DNA of 64,000 nucleotides from Actinoplanes regularis (GTDB taxonomy: Bacteria; Actinomycetota; Actinomycetes; Mycobacteriales; Micromonosporaceae), in NCBI RefSeq assembly GCF_900188005.1, contig NZ_FZNR01000015.1, positions 169,046 through 233,045 on the forward strand, written 5' to 3'. The translations under genes and the position numbers were made by a program. This document shows positions 32,569 to 41,432 of this stretch, one piece after another. Position 1 is the stretch's first letter. The number at the start of each line of letters is the position of its first letter. The notes beneath the pieces are model-generated. The model made no database searches and had not been told where the DNA came from. It saw only the letters and a program-made list of their open reading frames with translations.

Positions 32569-34578
32569 TCAGACCGCCGACGGCCCGGTGTTGACCCGCG
32601 AGCGGACCACCTCGGTCACGTGCGCGACGGCCTCGTCGAGCGAGACCCCGTTGCGCTGCGAGCCGTCCCGGTAGCGGAACGACACGGTGCCGCCGTTCAC
32701 GTCGTCGTCGCCGGCGATCGCCATGAACGGGATCTTCTGCTGCTGCGCGGTCCGGATCTTCTTCTGCATCCGCTCCGGCGAGTGGTCCACCTCGGCACGG
32801 ATGCCGGCCTTGCGCAGCCGGGTGACGAACTCCTCCAGGTAGCCGGCGTGGTCGTCGCGGATCGGGATGCCGACCACCTGCACCGGCGCCAGCCAGGCCG
32901 GGAACGCGCCGGCGTAGTGCTCGACCAGCACGCCGAAGAACCGCTCGATCGAGCCGAACTTCGCCGAGTGGATCATCACCGGCTCCTGCCGGGAACCGTC
33001 CGCCGCCTGGTACTCCAGACCGAATCCGGCCGGCTGGTTGAAGTCGTACTGGATGGTCGACATCTGCCAGGTGCGGCCGATCGCGTCCTTCGCCTGCACG
33101 CTGATCTTCGGGCCGTAGAACGCCGCGCCGCCCGGGTCGAGCACCAGCTCCAGGCCGGACTCGGTCGCCACGTCCTCGAGGACCTTGGTCGCCTTCGCCC
33201 ACTGCTCGTCGGTCCCGATGAACTTGTCGCTGTTCGGGTCCCGGGTCGACAGCTCCAGGTAGTAGTCGTCCAGGCCGAAGTCGTCCAGCAGCGAGCGGAC
33301 GAAGTTCAGCAGGTGCTTGATCTCGGCCGGGGCCTGCTCGGCGGTGCAGTAGGAGTGCGAGTCGTCCTGGGTCAGGCCGCGCACCCGGGTCAGGCCGTGC
33401 ACCACACCGGACTTCTCGTACCGGTAGACCGTGCCGAACTCGAACAGCCGCATCGGCAGCTCACGGTAGGACCGCCCGCGCGACCTGAAGATCAGGTTGT
33501 GCATCGGGCAGTTCATCGCCTTGAGGTAGTAGTTCGCCCCCTCCAGCTCCATCGGGGGGAACATCGTGTCCTTGTAGTAGGGCAGGTGTCCCGAGGTGTG
33601 GAACAGGCCCTCCTTGGTGATGTGCGGGCTGCCGACGTACTGGAAGCCCTCCTCGATGTGCCGGGCCCGGACGTAGTCCTCCATCTCCCGCTTGATCACG
33701 CCACCCTTCGGGTGGAAGACCACGAGACCGGAGCCGATCTCGTCCGGGAAGGAGAAGAGGTCCAGCTCGGTGCCGAGCTTGCGGTGGTCCCGGCGCTCGG
33801 CCTCGGCGAGCCGGTTCAGGTACGCCTTGAGCTCGTCCCGCGACGGCCACGCCGTCCCGTAGACCCGCTGCAGCTGCGGGTTCTTCTCGCTGCCCCGCCA
33901 GTAGGCGGCGGCCGAGCGCATCAGCTTGAACGCCGGGATCAGCCGGGTCGACGGCAGGTGCGGGCCACGGCACAGGTCGCCCCAGACCCGCTCACCGTCC
34001 TTGCCCAGGTTGTCGTAGTGGGTCAGCTCGCCGGCGCCGACCGCCGCGGCCTCCGCGTCCACGTCACCCTTGATGTCGACGAGCTCCAGCTTGTACGGCT
34101 CGTCCTTGAGCTCCGCCTTGGCCTCGTCGAGCGACGAGTACTCCCGGCGGCGGAACGTCTGCCCGGCCTTGACGATCTCCTGCATCCGCTTCTCGAGCTT
34201 GGTCAGGTCGTCCGGCTGGAACGGCTTCTCGACGTCGAAGTCGTAGTAGAACCCGTCCCGGATCGGCGGGCCGATGCCCAGCTTCGCCTCCGGGAACACG
34301 TCCTGCACGGCCTGGGCCAGCACGTGCGCGGTCGAGTGGCGCAGCACGTCCAGCCCATCCGGCTCGTCCATCGCGACCGGGGTGACCTCGGTGTCGGCCG
34401 CGGGCGCCCAGGCCAGGTCGCGCAGGCGCCCGTCGGCCTCGCGGACCACGACGATCGCCTTCGGCCCGTTCGCCGGGAGCCCGGCGGCGGCCACCGCGTC
34501 GGCCGCCGTAGTCCCGGCCGGGACGACTAGGGGGTCGGCCGCGACGGGTGTACGGGGTGCAGACACGGTGATCTCCAT
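32569..34578 (-). CDS. thrS: Threonyl-tRNA synthetase
   Basis: Class II synthetase, 669 residues. TGS domain (DPLVVPAGTTAADAVAAAGL), N2 editing domain with HSTAHVLAQAVQDVFPEAKL, catalytic core with zinc ligand Cys in AMNCPMHNLIFRSRGRSY, motif 2 FEFGTVYRYEKSGVVHGLTR, motif 3 near ERFFGVLVEHYAGAFPAWL, and a C-terminal anticodon-binding domain. ATG at 34578 gives MEITVSAPRTP; the open frame upstream is not family-like. First gene of a thrS-HIT unit. No T-box is visible in the short leader. Confidence 0.97.
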   Translation of the reverse strand: MEITVSAPRTPVAADPLVVPAGTTAADAVAAAGLPANGPKAIVVVREADGRLRDLAWAPAADTEVTPVAMDEPDGLDVLRHSTAHVLAQAVQDVFPEAKLGIGPPIRDGFYYDFDVEKPFQPDDLTKLEKRMQEIVKAGQTFRRREYSSLDEAKAELKDEPYKLELVDIKGDVDAEAAAVGAGELTHYDNLGKDGERVWGDLCRGPHLPSTRLIPAFKLMRSAAAYWRGSEKNPQLQRVYGTAWPSRDELKAYLNRLAEAERRDHRKLGTELDLFSFPDEIGSGLVVFHPKGGVIKREMEDYVRARHIEEGFQYVGSPHITKEGLFHTSGHLPYYKDTMFPPMELEGANYYLKAMNCPMHNLIFRSRGRSYRELPMRLFEFGTVYRYEKSGVVHGLTRVRGLTQDDSHSYCTAEQAPAEIKHLLNFVRSLLDDFGLDDYYLELSTRDPNSDKFIGTDEQWAKATKVLEDVATESGLELVLDPGGAAFYGPKISVQAKDAIGRTWQMSTIQYDFNQPAGFGLEYQAADGSRQEPVMIHSAKFGSIERFFGVLVEHYAGAFPAWLAPVQVVGIPIRDDHAGYLEEFVTRLRKAGIRAEVDHSPERMQKKIRTAQQQKIPFMAIAGDDDVNGGTVSFRYRDGSQRNGVSLDEAVAHVTEVVRSRVNTGPSAV

Positions 34579-34663
34579 TCGCCAAGAGTGACGACCCGGC
34601 TGCTCCGGGCCGTCAAGAATGCTATCCGTCGCGGATATCCGCTTTTCGCGCGGCGCGCAAGCT

Positions 34664-35581
34664 TCACTCGTCGCCGTCGGCGACCAGCCAGGCGGGCAGT
34701 GGCTCGCGGTGACCGAGCCACTCACCGGGGATCCCGTCGATTCCCGTGTACGCCGCCACGACTCCCCCGGCGATCGCCGCCGTGGTGTCCACGTCCCCGC
34801 CCGCGACCACGCACGCCGCCACGGCCGCCGGGTAGTCCTCGAGGTACCGGTCGGCGACCCAGAGCGCGAACGGCACGGTGTCCTGCGCGGTCGCCTGGCC
34901 CCCGTTGCCCAGCCGCTCCGCCGCCTCCGCCAGCCGGACCCGCAGGGTGGCCGCCTCGGTCAGCCCGTCCCGGACCACGCTCGGCGCGGTGTGCGCCGCA
35001 GCGACGCGCAGCAACTGCCCCGGGTCCGGCCGGTGCCCGTCGAGGCGGGAGGCCGCCGCGAACGCCGCGGCCACGCTGACCGCCACCCCGCCGGCGACGC
35101 CCTCCGGGTGCGCGTGGGTCACCTCGGCGGCGCGGGCCCCCTGGGTCGCCGCCCGGGCGAGGGAGTCCGCGTGCCAGGCCCCCAGCGGCGCGGCCCGCAT
35201 GGCCGCCCCGTTGCCGCACGAACCCTGGCCGTCGAAGACCGCGGCGGCGGCGATCGGCCAGGGCAGCCCCTCGCGGATCTGGCGGAGCATCACCACCGCG
35301 CCCGGACCGTACCCCCGGTACGGCTCGAAGTACCGGCCCAGCCGTTCGGCGAACGCGTCCCGGTCGAAGTCGCCCTCGGCGAGCGTCGCCACCAGGCAAC
35401 AGGCCTGTTCGGTGTCGTCGGTCCAGTCCCACGGCGGGTCCGGGACCCGCGCTTCGAGCAGGTCGGACGGGTGGTTGCCGGGTACGAAGTACTGCGCTCC
35501 GAGCGCGTCACCGACACTGAGGCCGGCCAGGCTCTCGCGGGCCAGCGCGAGTCGCGTGTCAGGAAAGAGAGTGAATGACAT
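34664..35581 (-). CDS. ADP-ribosylglycohydrolase-family protein
   Basis: 305-residue DraG/ARH-like protein. Metal-binding motifs are GDALGAQYFVPGN near the N-terminus, DWTDDTEQACCLV, and GGDVDTTAAIAGGVVAAY at the end. The family removes ADP-ribose from proteins or small molecules; no partner ADP-ribosyltransferase is visible in the window. ATG at 35581 (MSFTLFPDTR) is preferred over upstream in-frame starts. Diverges from the response regulator gene. Confidence 0.9.
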   Translation of the reverse strand: MSFTLFPDTRLALARESLAGLSVGDALGAQYFVPGNHPSDLLEARVPDPPWDWTDDTEQACCLVATLAEGDFDRDAFAERLGRYFEPYRGYGPGAVVMLRQIREGLPWPIAAAAVFDGQGSCGNGAAMRAAPLGAWHADSLARAATQGARAAEVTHAHPEGVAGGVAVSVAAAFAAASRLDGHRPDPGQLLRVAAAHTAPSVVRDGLTEAATLRVRLAEAAERLGNGGQATAQDTVPFALWVADRYLEDYPAAVAACVVAGGDVDTTAAIAGGVVAAYTGIDGIPGEWLGHREPLPAWLVADGDE

Positions 35582-35677
35582 CGGTGCCTCAGATCGTATT
35601 CCATCACTGAGAGTCATCAAAACATCTCGCTCCATCACCTTTTAGGTTCTGCCAGCGGGGGCCGGTACGGTCTTCGC

Positions 35678-36367
35678 ATGGCCACGGTGTTGCTCGTCGA
35701 AGACGACCATGTCGTGCGTGGCGCCATGCTCCGTTCGCTCGCCGACCGGGGGCACGCCGTGCACGCCGTCGGCACCGCGCTGGAGGCCCTCCGGCGGGTC
35801 GCCGCGGAGACTCCCGACCTGGTCGTGCTCGATCTCGGGCTGCCCGACCTGGACGGTTCGGACGCGCTGCGGATGCTCCGGGGCATCACCGACGTGCCGA
35901 TCATCATCGCCACCGCGCGGGACGACGAGCAGACCGTCGTGCGCCTGCTCCGGGCCGGCGCCGACGACTACATGGTCAAGCCGTTCACCGGTGCACACCT
36001 GGACGCCCGGATAGCCACCGTGTTGCGCCGGGTCGGCCGCGCCAGCCGCGCCGCCCAGCCGGCCGTCCACGAGGTGGGTGAATTGCGGGTTGACGTGGGC
36101 GAGCGCAGCGCTACGCTCGGCGACCAGTCACTGGCTCTGACTCGCAAGGAGTTCGACCTGTTGGCGTACCTCGCCGCCCGCCCGGGCCGAGTGGTTTCCC
36201 GTCGTGAGCTGTTGGAGGAGGTATGGCGGCAGCCCTCGGTCGGCGAGGACCAGACCATCGACGTGCATTTGTACTGGCTGCGCCGGAAACTGGGCGAATC
36301 CGCGGCGAAGCCCCGCTACCTGCGCACCGTGCGGGGGGTCGGATTCCGGTTGGTGGCGCCGGACTGA
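35678..36367 (+). CDS. OmpR/PhoB-family response regulator
   Basis: 229 residues. Receiver domain with acidic pocket VEDDH, phospho-acceptor Asp in LVVLDLGLPDLDG and conserved Lys in YMVKPFTG; then a winged-helix DNA-binding domain (LTRKEFDLLAYLAARPGRVV, TIDVHLYWLRRKLGE, YLRTVRGVGFRLV). Directly upstream of its likely partner kinase, two bases apart. Confidence 0.95.
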   Translation: MATVLLVEDDHVVRGAMLRSLADRGHAVHAVGTALEALRRVAAETPDLVVLDLGLPDLDGSDALRMLRGITDVPIIIATARDDEQTVVRLLRAGADDYMVKPFTGAHLDARIATVLRRVGRASRAAQPAVHEVGELRVDVGERSATLGDQSLALTRKEFDLLAYLAARPGRVVSRRELLEEVWRQPSVGEDQTIDVHLYWLRRKLGESAAKPRYLRTVRGVGFRLVAPD

Positions 36368-36369
36368 GG

Positions 36370-37764
36370 TTGCGGCTGGCGTACATCACCGCCGCCACGA
36401 CCGCCGTCGCCGCCCTGGTCTTCCTCGTCCCACTCGGCTGGGGCCTGCGCTCCGACCATCGGGAGAAGGCGCTGTCCGACGCCGCGCTGCAGACCGCGAC
36501 GGTCGCCGGCGCGCTGGTGGCCGGCGCCGGGGACAAGGGCGTGGCCGCGGCGGTCGAGGCCGCCGGCGACCCGGTGGTGCACACCCCCGGCCTGGCGCCC
36601 AGCGCCGGCGGCCGGGCCAGCGCCGCCGAGATCGACCGGGCCGCGACCGGCGCCGAGACCAGCACCCTGGACGTCGCCGGCGGCGTGATCCGCCTGCACC
36701 CGGTCACCGCGAACGGCAAGTCGTGGGTGATCGAGACCTTCGTGCCGGACGCCGCGCTGGGCGAGAACACCGCGCGTGACTGGTGGCTGCTGCTCGGCTT
36801 GGCGGTGCTGCTGGTCGGCGGCTCGGTGATCGTGGTGGACCGGCTCGCCCGGGGTGCCGTGGACTCGGCCAACAATCTGGTCGAGGCGGCCCTGGCGGTC
36901 GGTGACGGCGATCTGGGCGTGCGCATCCACCCCTCCGGCCCGCGCGAGCTGGCCGAGGTCGGGTACGCGTTCAACCGGATGGCCGACCGCCTGGTCACCT
37001 CCCGCACCGACGAGCGGGAGCTGGTCGCGGACCTGTCGCACCGGCTGCGCACCCCGCTGACCGCGCTGCGGCTGGACGCCGAGGCGCTCGACCCCGACGA
37101 CACCCAGATCATCGATCTGACCGCGGAGGAGGTCGACCGCCGCCGCGGCATCCGGCGCATCCGGCAGGCCATCGCCTCCCTCGACGACGAGGTCAACCAG
37201 CTGATCAACACCACCCGGCAGGCGGTCGCCGCGCAGGTGGCGGCGGCCTCGGAGGAGGGGCTCTGTGACGCCAGCGAGGTGGTCCGGGAACGCATGACGT
37301 TCTGGTCCGCGCTCGCCGACGACCAGAACCGGCAGCACCGCGTGCTCGGAGCGCAGATGCGGATCCCGGTGCCGGTGGCCCGCGCCGAGCTGGCCGCCGC
37401 GCTGGACGCGGTGCTCGGCAACGTGTTCCGGTACACCCCGCAGGGCACGGCGTTCGAGGTGGCGCTCTCCCGCCGGGACGGCTGGGTGGCGCTGCGGGTC
37501 GACGACGCCGGCCAGGGCATCCCGGACCCGGAGAAGGCGCTGCGCCGGGGCCAGAGCCAGCAGGGCTCCACCGGCCTGGGCCTGGACATCGCCCGCCGGA
37601 TGACCCAGTCCAGCGGCGGCTCGGTCAGCCTGGACCGGGCGGCGATGGGCGGCGCGAGCGTGGTGATGCTGATCGCCGACGCGGAGGCCACCCCGAAGAC
37701 GCCGAGCCGCTTCGGCCTGGTCGGTCGCGGTCCCCGCGGCCGCCGTGGGCAGCGCGGCAGCTGA
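36370..37764 (+). CDS. Sensor histidine kinase (partner of the OmpR-type regulator)
   Basis: About 464 residues. TM1 (ITAATTAVAALVFLVPLGWG), an external sensor loop of ~100 residues, TM2 (WLLLGLAVLLVGGSVIVVD), HAMP domain (RLARGAVDSANNLVEAALAV), H-box DLSHRLRTPLTALRLDAEAL with phospho-acceptor His, N-box VLGNVFRYTPQG, G1 VDDAGQGIPD and G2 GSTGLGLDIARRM. The TTG at 36370, just after the regulator stop, gives LRLAYITAAT; no well-spaced ribosome-binding site is visible, so the start is uncertain and translational coupling is likely. Confidence 0.9.
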   Translation: MRLAYITAATTAVAALVFLVPLGWGLRSDHREKALSDAALQTATVAGALVAGAGDKGVAAAVEAAGDPVVHTPGLAPSAGGRASAAEIDRAATGAETSTLDVAGGVIRLHPVTANGKSWVIETFVPDAALGENTARDWWLLLGLAVLLVGGSVIVVDRLARGAVDSANNLVEAALAVGDGDLGVRIHPSGPRELAEVGYAFNRMADRLVTSRTDERELVADLSHRLRTPLTALRLDAEALDPDDTQIIDLTAEEVDRRRGIRRIRQAIASLDDEVNQLINTTRQAVAAQVAAASEEGLCDASEVVRERMTFWSALADDQNRQHRVLGAQMRIPVPVARAELAAALDAVLGNVFRYTPQGTAFEVALSRRDGWVALRVDDAGQGIPDPEKALRRGQSQQGSTGLGLDIARRMTQSSGGSVSLDRAAMGGASVVMLIADAEATPKTPSRFGLVGRGPRGRRGQRGS

Positions 37765-37958
37765 AGTGCAAGAGCAGTGACGGACTACTCCCCCAGACGG
37801 AACAAGAGTTGCTTAGATCTGTTTTAAGAGTGTTCCCCTGGCTCTTGCGGCCTGGCAGTGTTCGCTCCGATCCCAACCGGCTCCCCGGTTCGCTCACCGC
37901 AGCACGTCCCCATCGCCGCGGCCGGCGGAGCCCCGGCGTGGTGGGAGGCGGGCACCCC

Positions 37959-40202
37959 ATGGCCACCTCCCACCGCGTGCCAGCTCGACGAGGAGACGCT
38001 TTGCCCGCGCATCGCCGGTCAGCGTTCCGTGGGTCGCCCGCCGGGCGGCGCCGCGCCGAGGCCGAGCAGCGACAATCATCACGCTCCGTCACCAGCCGGA
38101 TGCTTCCGGTGGCTCTCGGGCTGGCCCTGCTCGGGGTCGGCGGCGTGGTCGGGCCCAGCGTGATCGGCGCCTCCTCGGCGGACGACCCGGGCAACTTCGA
38201 GCTGACCGCGCTCCCCCAGGACGTTCCCGATCAGGGACTGGTCTACGCGGGGCTGAAGCCGGCCGCGGCGGACCGGCTCTGCGCCGGGTCGTATCTGCTC
38301 TTCGACGAGACCTGCACCGCCGGGCCGGACCCGGCGCCCACCGGCCTGAACGTCCGTACGGACGTCAGCCCGGTCACCACCGCCACCCGGCTGCCCGGCA
38401 CGGTCAGCACGATGCAGCCCGTGATCGTGCCCTCGGACGCCGAGATCGCCCGGGACCTGGGCGGCAGCGCGCTGACCCCGGCCGCCCCGGCCCTGATCGC
38501 GGACCCGGCACCGGGCAACGCCGACTTCGTCCTCGGCCCGGACGGCGTGGCCTGCGACGGTGACGGGCAGAACGGCAAGCGGGTCCAGCCGCTGTACCTG
38601 TACGCCGCCGGCACGACCACCCGCTACAACGAGTACGTCGACTCGTTCCGCACCTGGGCGGCCGGCGTCGACGCGATCTTCGACGCGAGCGCGGGCGAGA
38701 CCGGCGGTTCCCGGCACGTGCGTTATGTGACCACTCCGGAGTGCGCGGTCTCGGTCTCCGAGGTGGAGCTGCCGGCCGGGTCGCTCGACTCGTTCGCCGC
38801 GACCGTCAAGGCGCTGGGCAACCTCGGCTACAACCGCGCCGACCGCAAGTACCTGCTCTTCTCCGACGCGAACGTCTACTGCGGGATCGGCACGTACGTC
38901 GACGACAAGCGCGCGGGCCGCACCAACCGCAACAACGCCGGGCCGTCGTACGCCCGGGTCGACTCCGGCTGCTGGAGCTCGGCGATGGCCGCGCGCGAGC
39001 TGACCCGCATCCTCGGCGCGGTGCTGAACGGCGCCCCGAACGGCACCGGCGCGGGCGGCTGCCTGGACGACTACGACCTGCTCTGCGGCCGGGACCGGTC
39101 CGGCAAGGAGGTCCGCTCGGTCTGCCCGAAGTCGCACGAGGTGCGCCTGGACTGCGGCCACGACGACTACTTCAACACGAACCCGAGGCCCGGCAGTTAC
39201 CTGGACACGCACTGGAACGTGGCGCTCAGCGACTTCCTGCTGCGCAGCGACGGCGGCGACGACATCCCGGACGTCCCCGGCGCGGTCCCGGGTGTCCGGC
39301 CGAGCGCGCCGGCCACCAGCACGCCGGCCCGGCCGGACCCGTCGCCCAGCACCGCCGCGCCGACCAGCGCCCCCACGGCCGGTCCCAGCGCGTCGCCGAG
39401 CACCTCGTCGCCGCTGCCCGGGGTCAGCACCGGACCGGTGGACGGCCTCGAGACCGAGCCGGCCGCGTTCCACGCCGGGAGCGGCAACCAGGGTTCCGGG
39501 GACCAGGACTCGGGCGCGCCGGTGCCCGGTGCCGGGCAGGCAGCGCTGGAGATCCGGGACGCGACCAGCATGTCGGTCCGCCTGAACTGGAGCGCCGCTT
39601 CCGACGACGCGAAGTACGAGGTCTCCGTGGACGGCGAGCCGGTGGCCACGACGAAGGCGACCCGGGCCCTGCTGATCGGGCTGAAGCCGGACACCACGTA
39701 CCGGGTGGAGATCAAGAGCAAGACGCTCGACTACCACGCGACCGGCTCCGCGCGGACCGCCCCGGCGGCCCGGCCGGTGCAGAACTCGTGGTTCGTGCTG
39801 ACGAACTCCCTCACCGGCGGCGCCGCCGACCTCTACGCGGCCCGCGCCGCCGACGGGACCCCGGCCACGCTCGGCCCGGCCGACGGCGGCAACCAGCAGC
39901 AGTGGCAGCTGGTGCCGGCGGCCGACTCCGGCAGCTACACCCTGGTCTCCCGGGCCAGCGGCAAGTGCCTGATGCCGCTCGGCGGCGCCCCGGTGGCCGG
40001 CGCGCCGCTGGTCCAGGGCGACTGCCAGAGCCCCGGCACCAGTTGGCGCCTGCAGGCCTCGGCCTTCGGCTTCACGCTGCGCAGCGAGACCGGCGACCTG
40101 ACGGTCGGCGTCGGCGGCCAGCGTTTCGGCTGGCACCGGGTGCTGGCCCTGGAACCGGACACCGGGCAACGCCACCAGAGCTGGACCGCTGTGCCCAGCT
40201 GA
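37959..40202 (+). CDS. Secreted degenerate metalloprotease-like protein with FN3 and ricin-type lectin domains
   Basis: 747 residues. A basic N-terminus and one TM/signal segment (about 48-68, LPVALGLALLGVGGVVGPSV) export it. Residues of about 200-430 resemble actinobacterial secreted zinc metalloproteases: the stretch AARELTRILGAVLNGAPNGT, then GGCLDDYDLLCG, lines up with the usual HELGH-x-LGAV-x3-AP ... HC-x-DEYD-x-MCY pattern, but both zinc-binding His are replaced (RELTR, residues 346-350). A Pro/Ser/Thr linker follows, then an FN3 domain (about 527-590) and a C-terminal ricin B/beta-trefoil lectin (about 607-745, QQWQLVPAADSGSYTLVSRA). Probably an inactive, carbohydrate-binding exoprotein. 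ATG with GGGAGG upstream; follows the two-component pair on the same strand. Confidence 0.82.
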   Translation: MATSHRVPARRGDALPAHRRSAFRGSPAGRRRAEAEQRQSSRSVTSRMLPVALGLALLGVGGVVGPSVIGASSADDPGNFELTALPQDVPDQGLVYAGLKPAAADRLCAGSYLLFDETCTAGPDPAPTGLNVRTDVSPVTTATRLPGTVSTMQPVIVPSDAEIARDLGGSALTPAAPALIADPAPGNADFVLGPDGVACDGDGQNGKRVQPLYLYAAGTTTRYNEYVDSFRTWAAGVDAIFDASAGETGGSRHVRYVTTPECAVSVSEVELPAGSLDSFAATVKALGNLGYNRADRKYLLFSDANVYCGIGTYVDDKRAGRTNRNNAGPSYARVDSGCWSSAMAARELTRILGAVLNGAPNGTGAGGCLDDYDLLCGRDRSGKEVRSVCPKSHEVRLDCGHDDYFNTNPRPGSYLDTHWNVALSDFLLRSDGGDDIPDVPGAVPGVRPSAPATSTPARPDPSPSTAAPTSAPTAGPSASPSTSSPLPGVSTGPVDGLETEPAAFHAGSGNQGSGDQDSGAPVPGAGQAALEIRDATSMSVRLNWSAASDDAKYEVSVDGEPVATTKATRALLIGLKPDTTYRVEIKSKTLDYHATGSARTAPAARPVQNSWFVLTNSLTGGAADLYAARAADGTPATLGPADGGNQQQWQLVPAADSGSYTLVSRASGKCLMPLGGAPVAGAPLVQGDCQSPGTSWRLQASAFGFTLRSETGDLTVGVGGQRFGWHRVLALEPDTGQRHQSWTAVPS

Positions 40203-40256
40203 CACCCTTCATCAGCCGGTGTGGCAGCTGGACCACCAGGAACGACAGGAGAAGCG

Positions 40257-40403
40257 ATGCGCGACGTGGTGAGCAGGCCCGAGACCGGGCCGGAGGAGGA
40301 TCCGGCCCGGTTCAACCGGCGGCGGCTGGTCCGCTGGCTGACCATCCTCACCGTCGGCACCCTGGTGATGCTGGCCTGCTGGCAGGACCCGCTGTACCCG
40401 TAG
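40257..40403 (+). CDS. Small single-pass membrane protein
   Basis: 48 residues: a charged N-terminus (MRDVVSRPETGPEEDPARFN), RRRLVRW, then a TM helix (LTILTVGTLVMLACW) ending QDPLYP. ACAGGAGAAGC upstream of the ATG is a good ribosome-binding site. It follows the secreted protein by 54 bases on the same strand and meets adenosine deaminase tail to tail 4 bases later. Function unknown. Confidence 0.6.
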   Translation: MRDVVSRPETGPEEDPARFNRRRLVRWLTILTVGTLVMLACWQDPLYP

Positions 40404-40407
40404 GCGG

Positions 40408-41424
40408 TCAGCCGGCCGCGTAGGCGTCGATCTCGGCGAGCAGCGCGGCCTTGCCGCTCGCGGAGAGGAAGCTGTGCCGCACGGCGCCGCGGGCCAGCTC
40501 GGTCACGCCGGCCCGGTCGAGGCCGAGCAGGTCGGCGGCGACGGCGTACTCCTGCTCCAGCGTCGTGCCGAACATCGGCGGGTCGTCGGAGTTCACGCTG
40601 ACCGGCACCCCGGCCGCGACCAGTTTGGCGATCGGATGCTCGGCGAGGTCGGTGACCGCCCGGGTGCGCAGGTTGGAGGTGGGGCACACCTCCAGCGGAA
40701 TCTGGTGCTCGGCCAGGTACGCCATCAGGCTCTCGTCCTGAGCCGCCGCGATGCCGTGCCCGATCCGCTCGGCGCCCAACTCGCGGATCGCGTCCCAGAT
40801 GGTCTCCGGTCCGGTGGTCTCCCCGGCGTGCGGGACGCTGTGCAGCCCGGCCGCCCGCGCCCGGTCGAAGTGCGGCTTGAACTGCGGCCGCGGCACCCCG
40901 ATCTCGGGCCCGCCCAGTCCGAAACTGATCAGACCGTCCGGCCGCTCCTCGAGCGCGACCCGCAGCGTCTCCTCGGCCGCGGGGAGGCCCGCCTCGCCCG
41001 GGATGTCGAAGCACCAGGCCAGGTCGACCCCGAAGTCACGGCGGGCGCCGGTCCGGGCGTCCTCGATCGCCTCGCAGAACGCCGGTGCCGGGATGCCCCG
41101 CTTGACGCTCGAGTACGGCGTGACGGTCAGCTCGGCGTACCGCACCTGCTGCCGGCTCAGCTCCCGGCCGATCTCGTAGGTCAGCAGCCGTACGTCCTCG
41201 GCGTCCCGGATCAGGTCGACCACGCTGAGGTAGATCTCGATGAAGTGGGCGAAGTCCCGGAACTCGAAATACGTCGCGAGGGCCGCCGGATCGGCCGGCA
41301 CCGGCGAGGTGCCCTCGTGCCGGGCGGCCAGCTCGGCCACGATCCGCGGGGAGGCCGAGCCCACGTGGTGCACGTGCAGCTCGGCCTTGGGCAGGCCGGC
41401 GATGAATTTCGTCAGGTCCGTCAA
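40408..41424 (-). CDS. add: Adenosine deaminase
   Basis: Zinc enzyme deaminating adenosine to inosine, 338 residues. Ligands and catalytic residues: KAELHVHHVGSASPRIVAEL (HxH), SVPHAGETTGP (His and catalytic Glu), ERIGHGIAAA (His), and NSDDPPMFGT (Asp pair). The start is most likely TTG at 41424: AGGAGAG lies six bases upstream and the product begins LTDLTKFIAGLPKAELH; no in-frame ATG or GTG sits nearer. The methyltransferase upstream ends 8 bases before this TTG. Confidence 0.93.
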   Translation of the reverse strand: MTDLTKFIAGLPKAELHVHHVGSASPRIVAELAARHEGTSPVPADPAALATYFEFRDFAHFIEIYLSVVDLIRDAEDVRLLTYEIGRELSRQQVRYAELTVTPYSSVKRGIPAPAFCEAIEDARTGARRDFGVDLAWCFDIPGEAGLPAAEETLRVALEERPDGLISFGLGGPEIGVPRPQFKPHFDRARAAGLHSVPHAGETTGPETIWDAIRELGAERIGHGIAAAQDESLMAYLAEHQIPLEVCPTSNLRTRAVTDLAEHPIAKLVAAGVPVSVNSDDPPMFGTTLEQEYAVAADLLGLDRAGVTELARGAVRHSFLSASGKAALLAEIDAYAAG

Positions 41425-41432
41425 AGTCTCTC

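Noticed and set aside
34579..34663. T-box leader in front of thrS
   Set aside because: Only about 85 bases separate thrS from the neighbouring gene, and no T-box consensus or antiterminator stem is visible.
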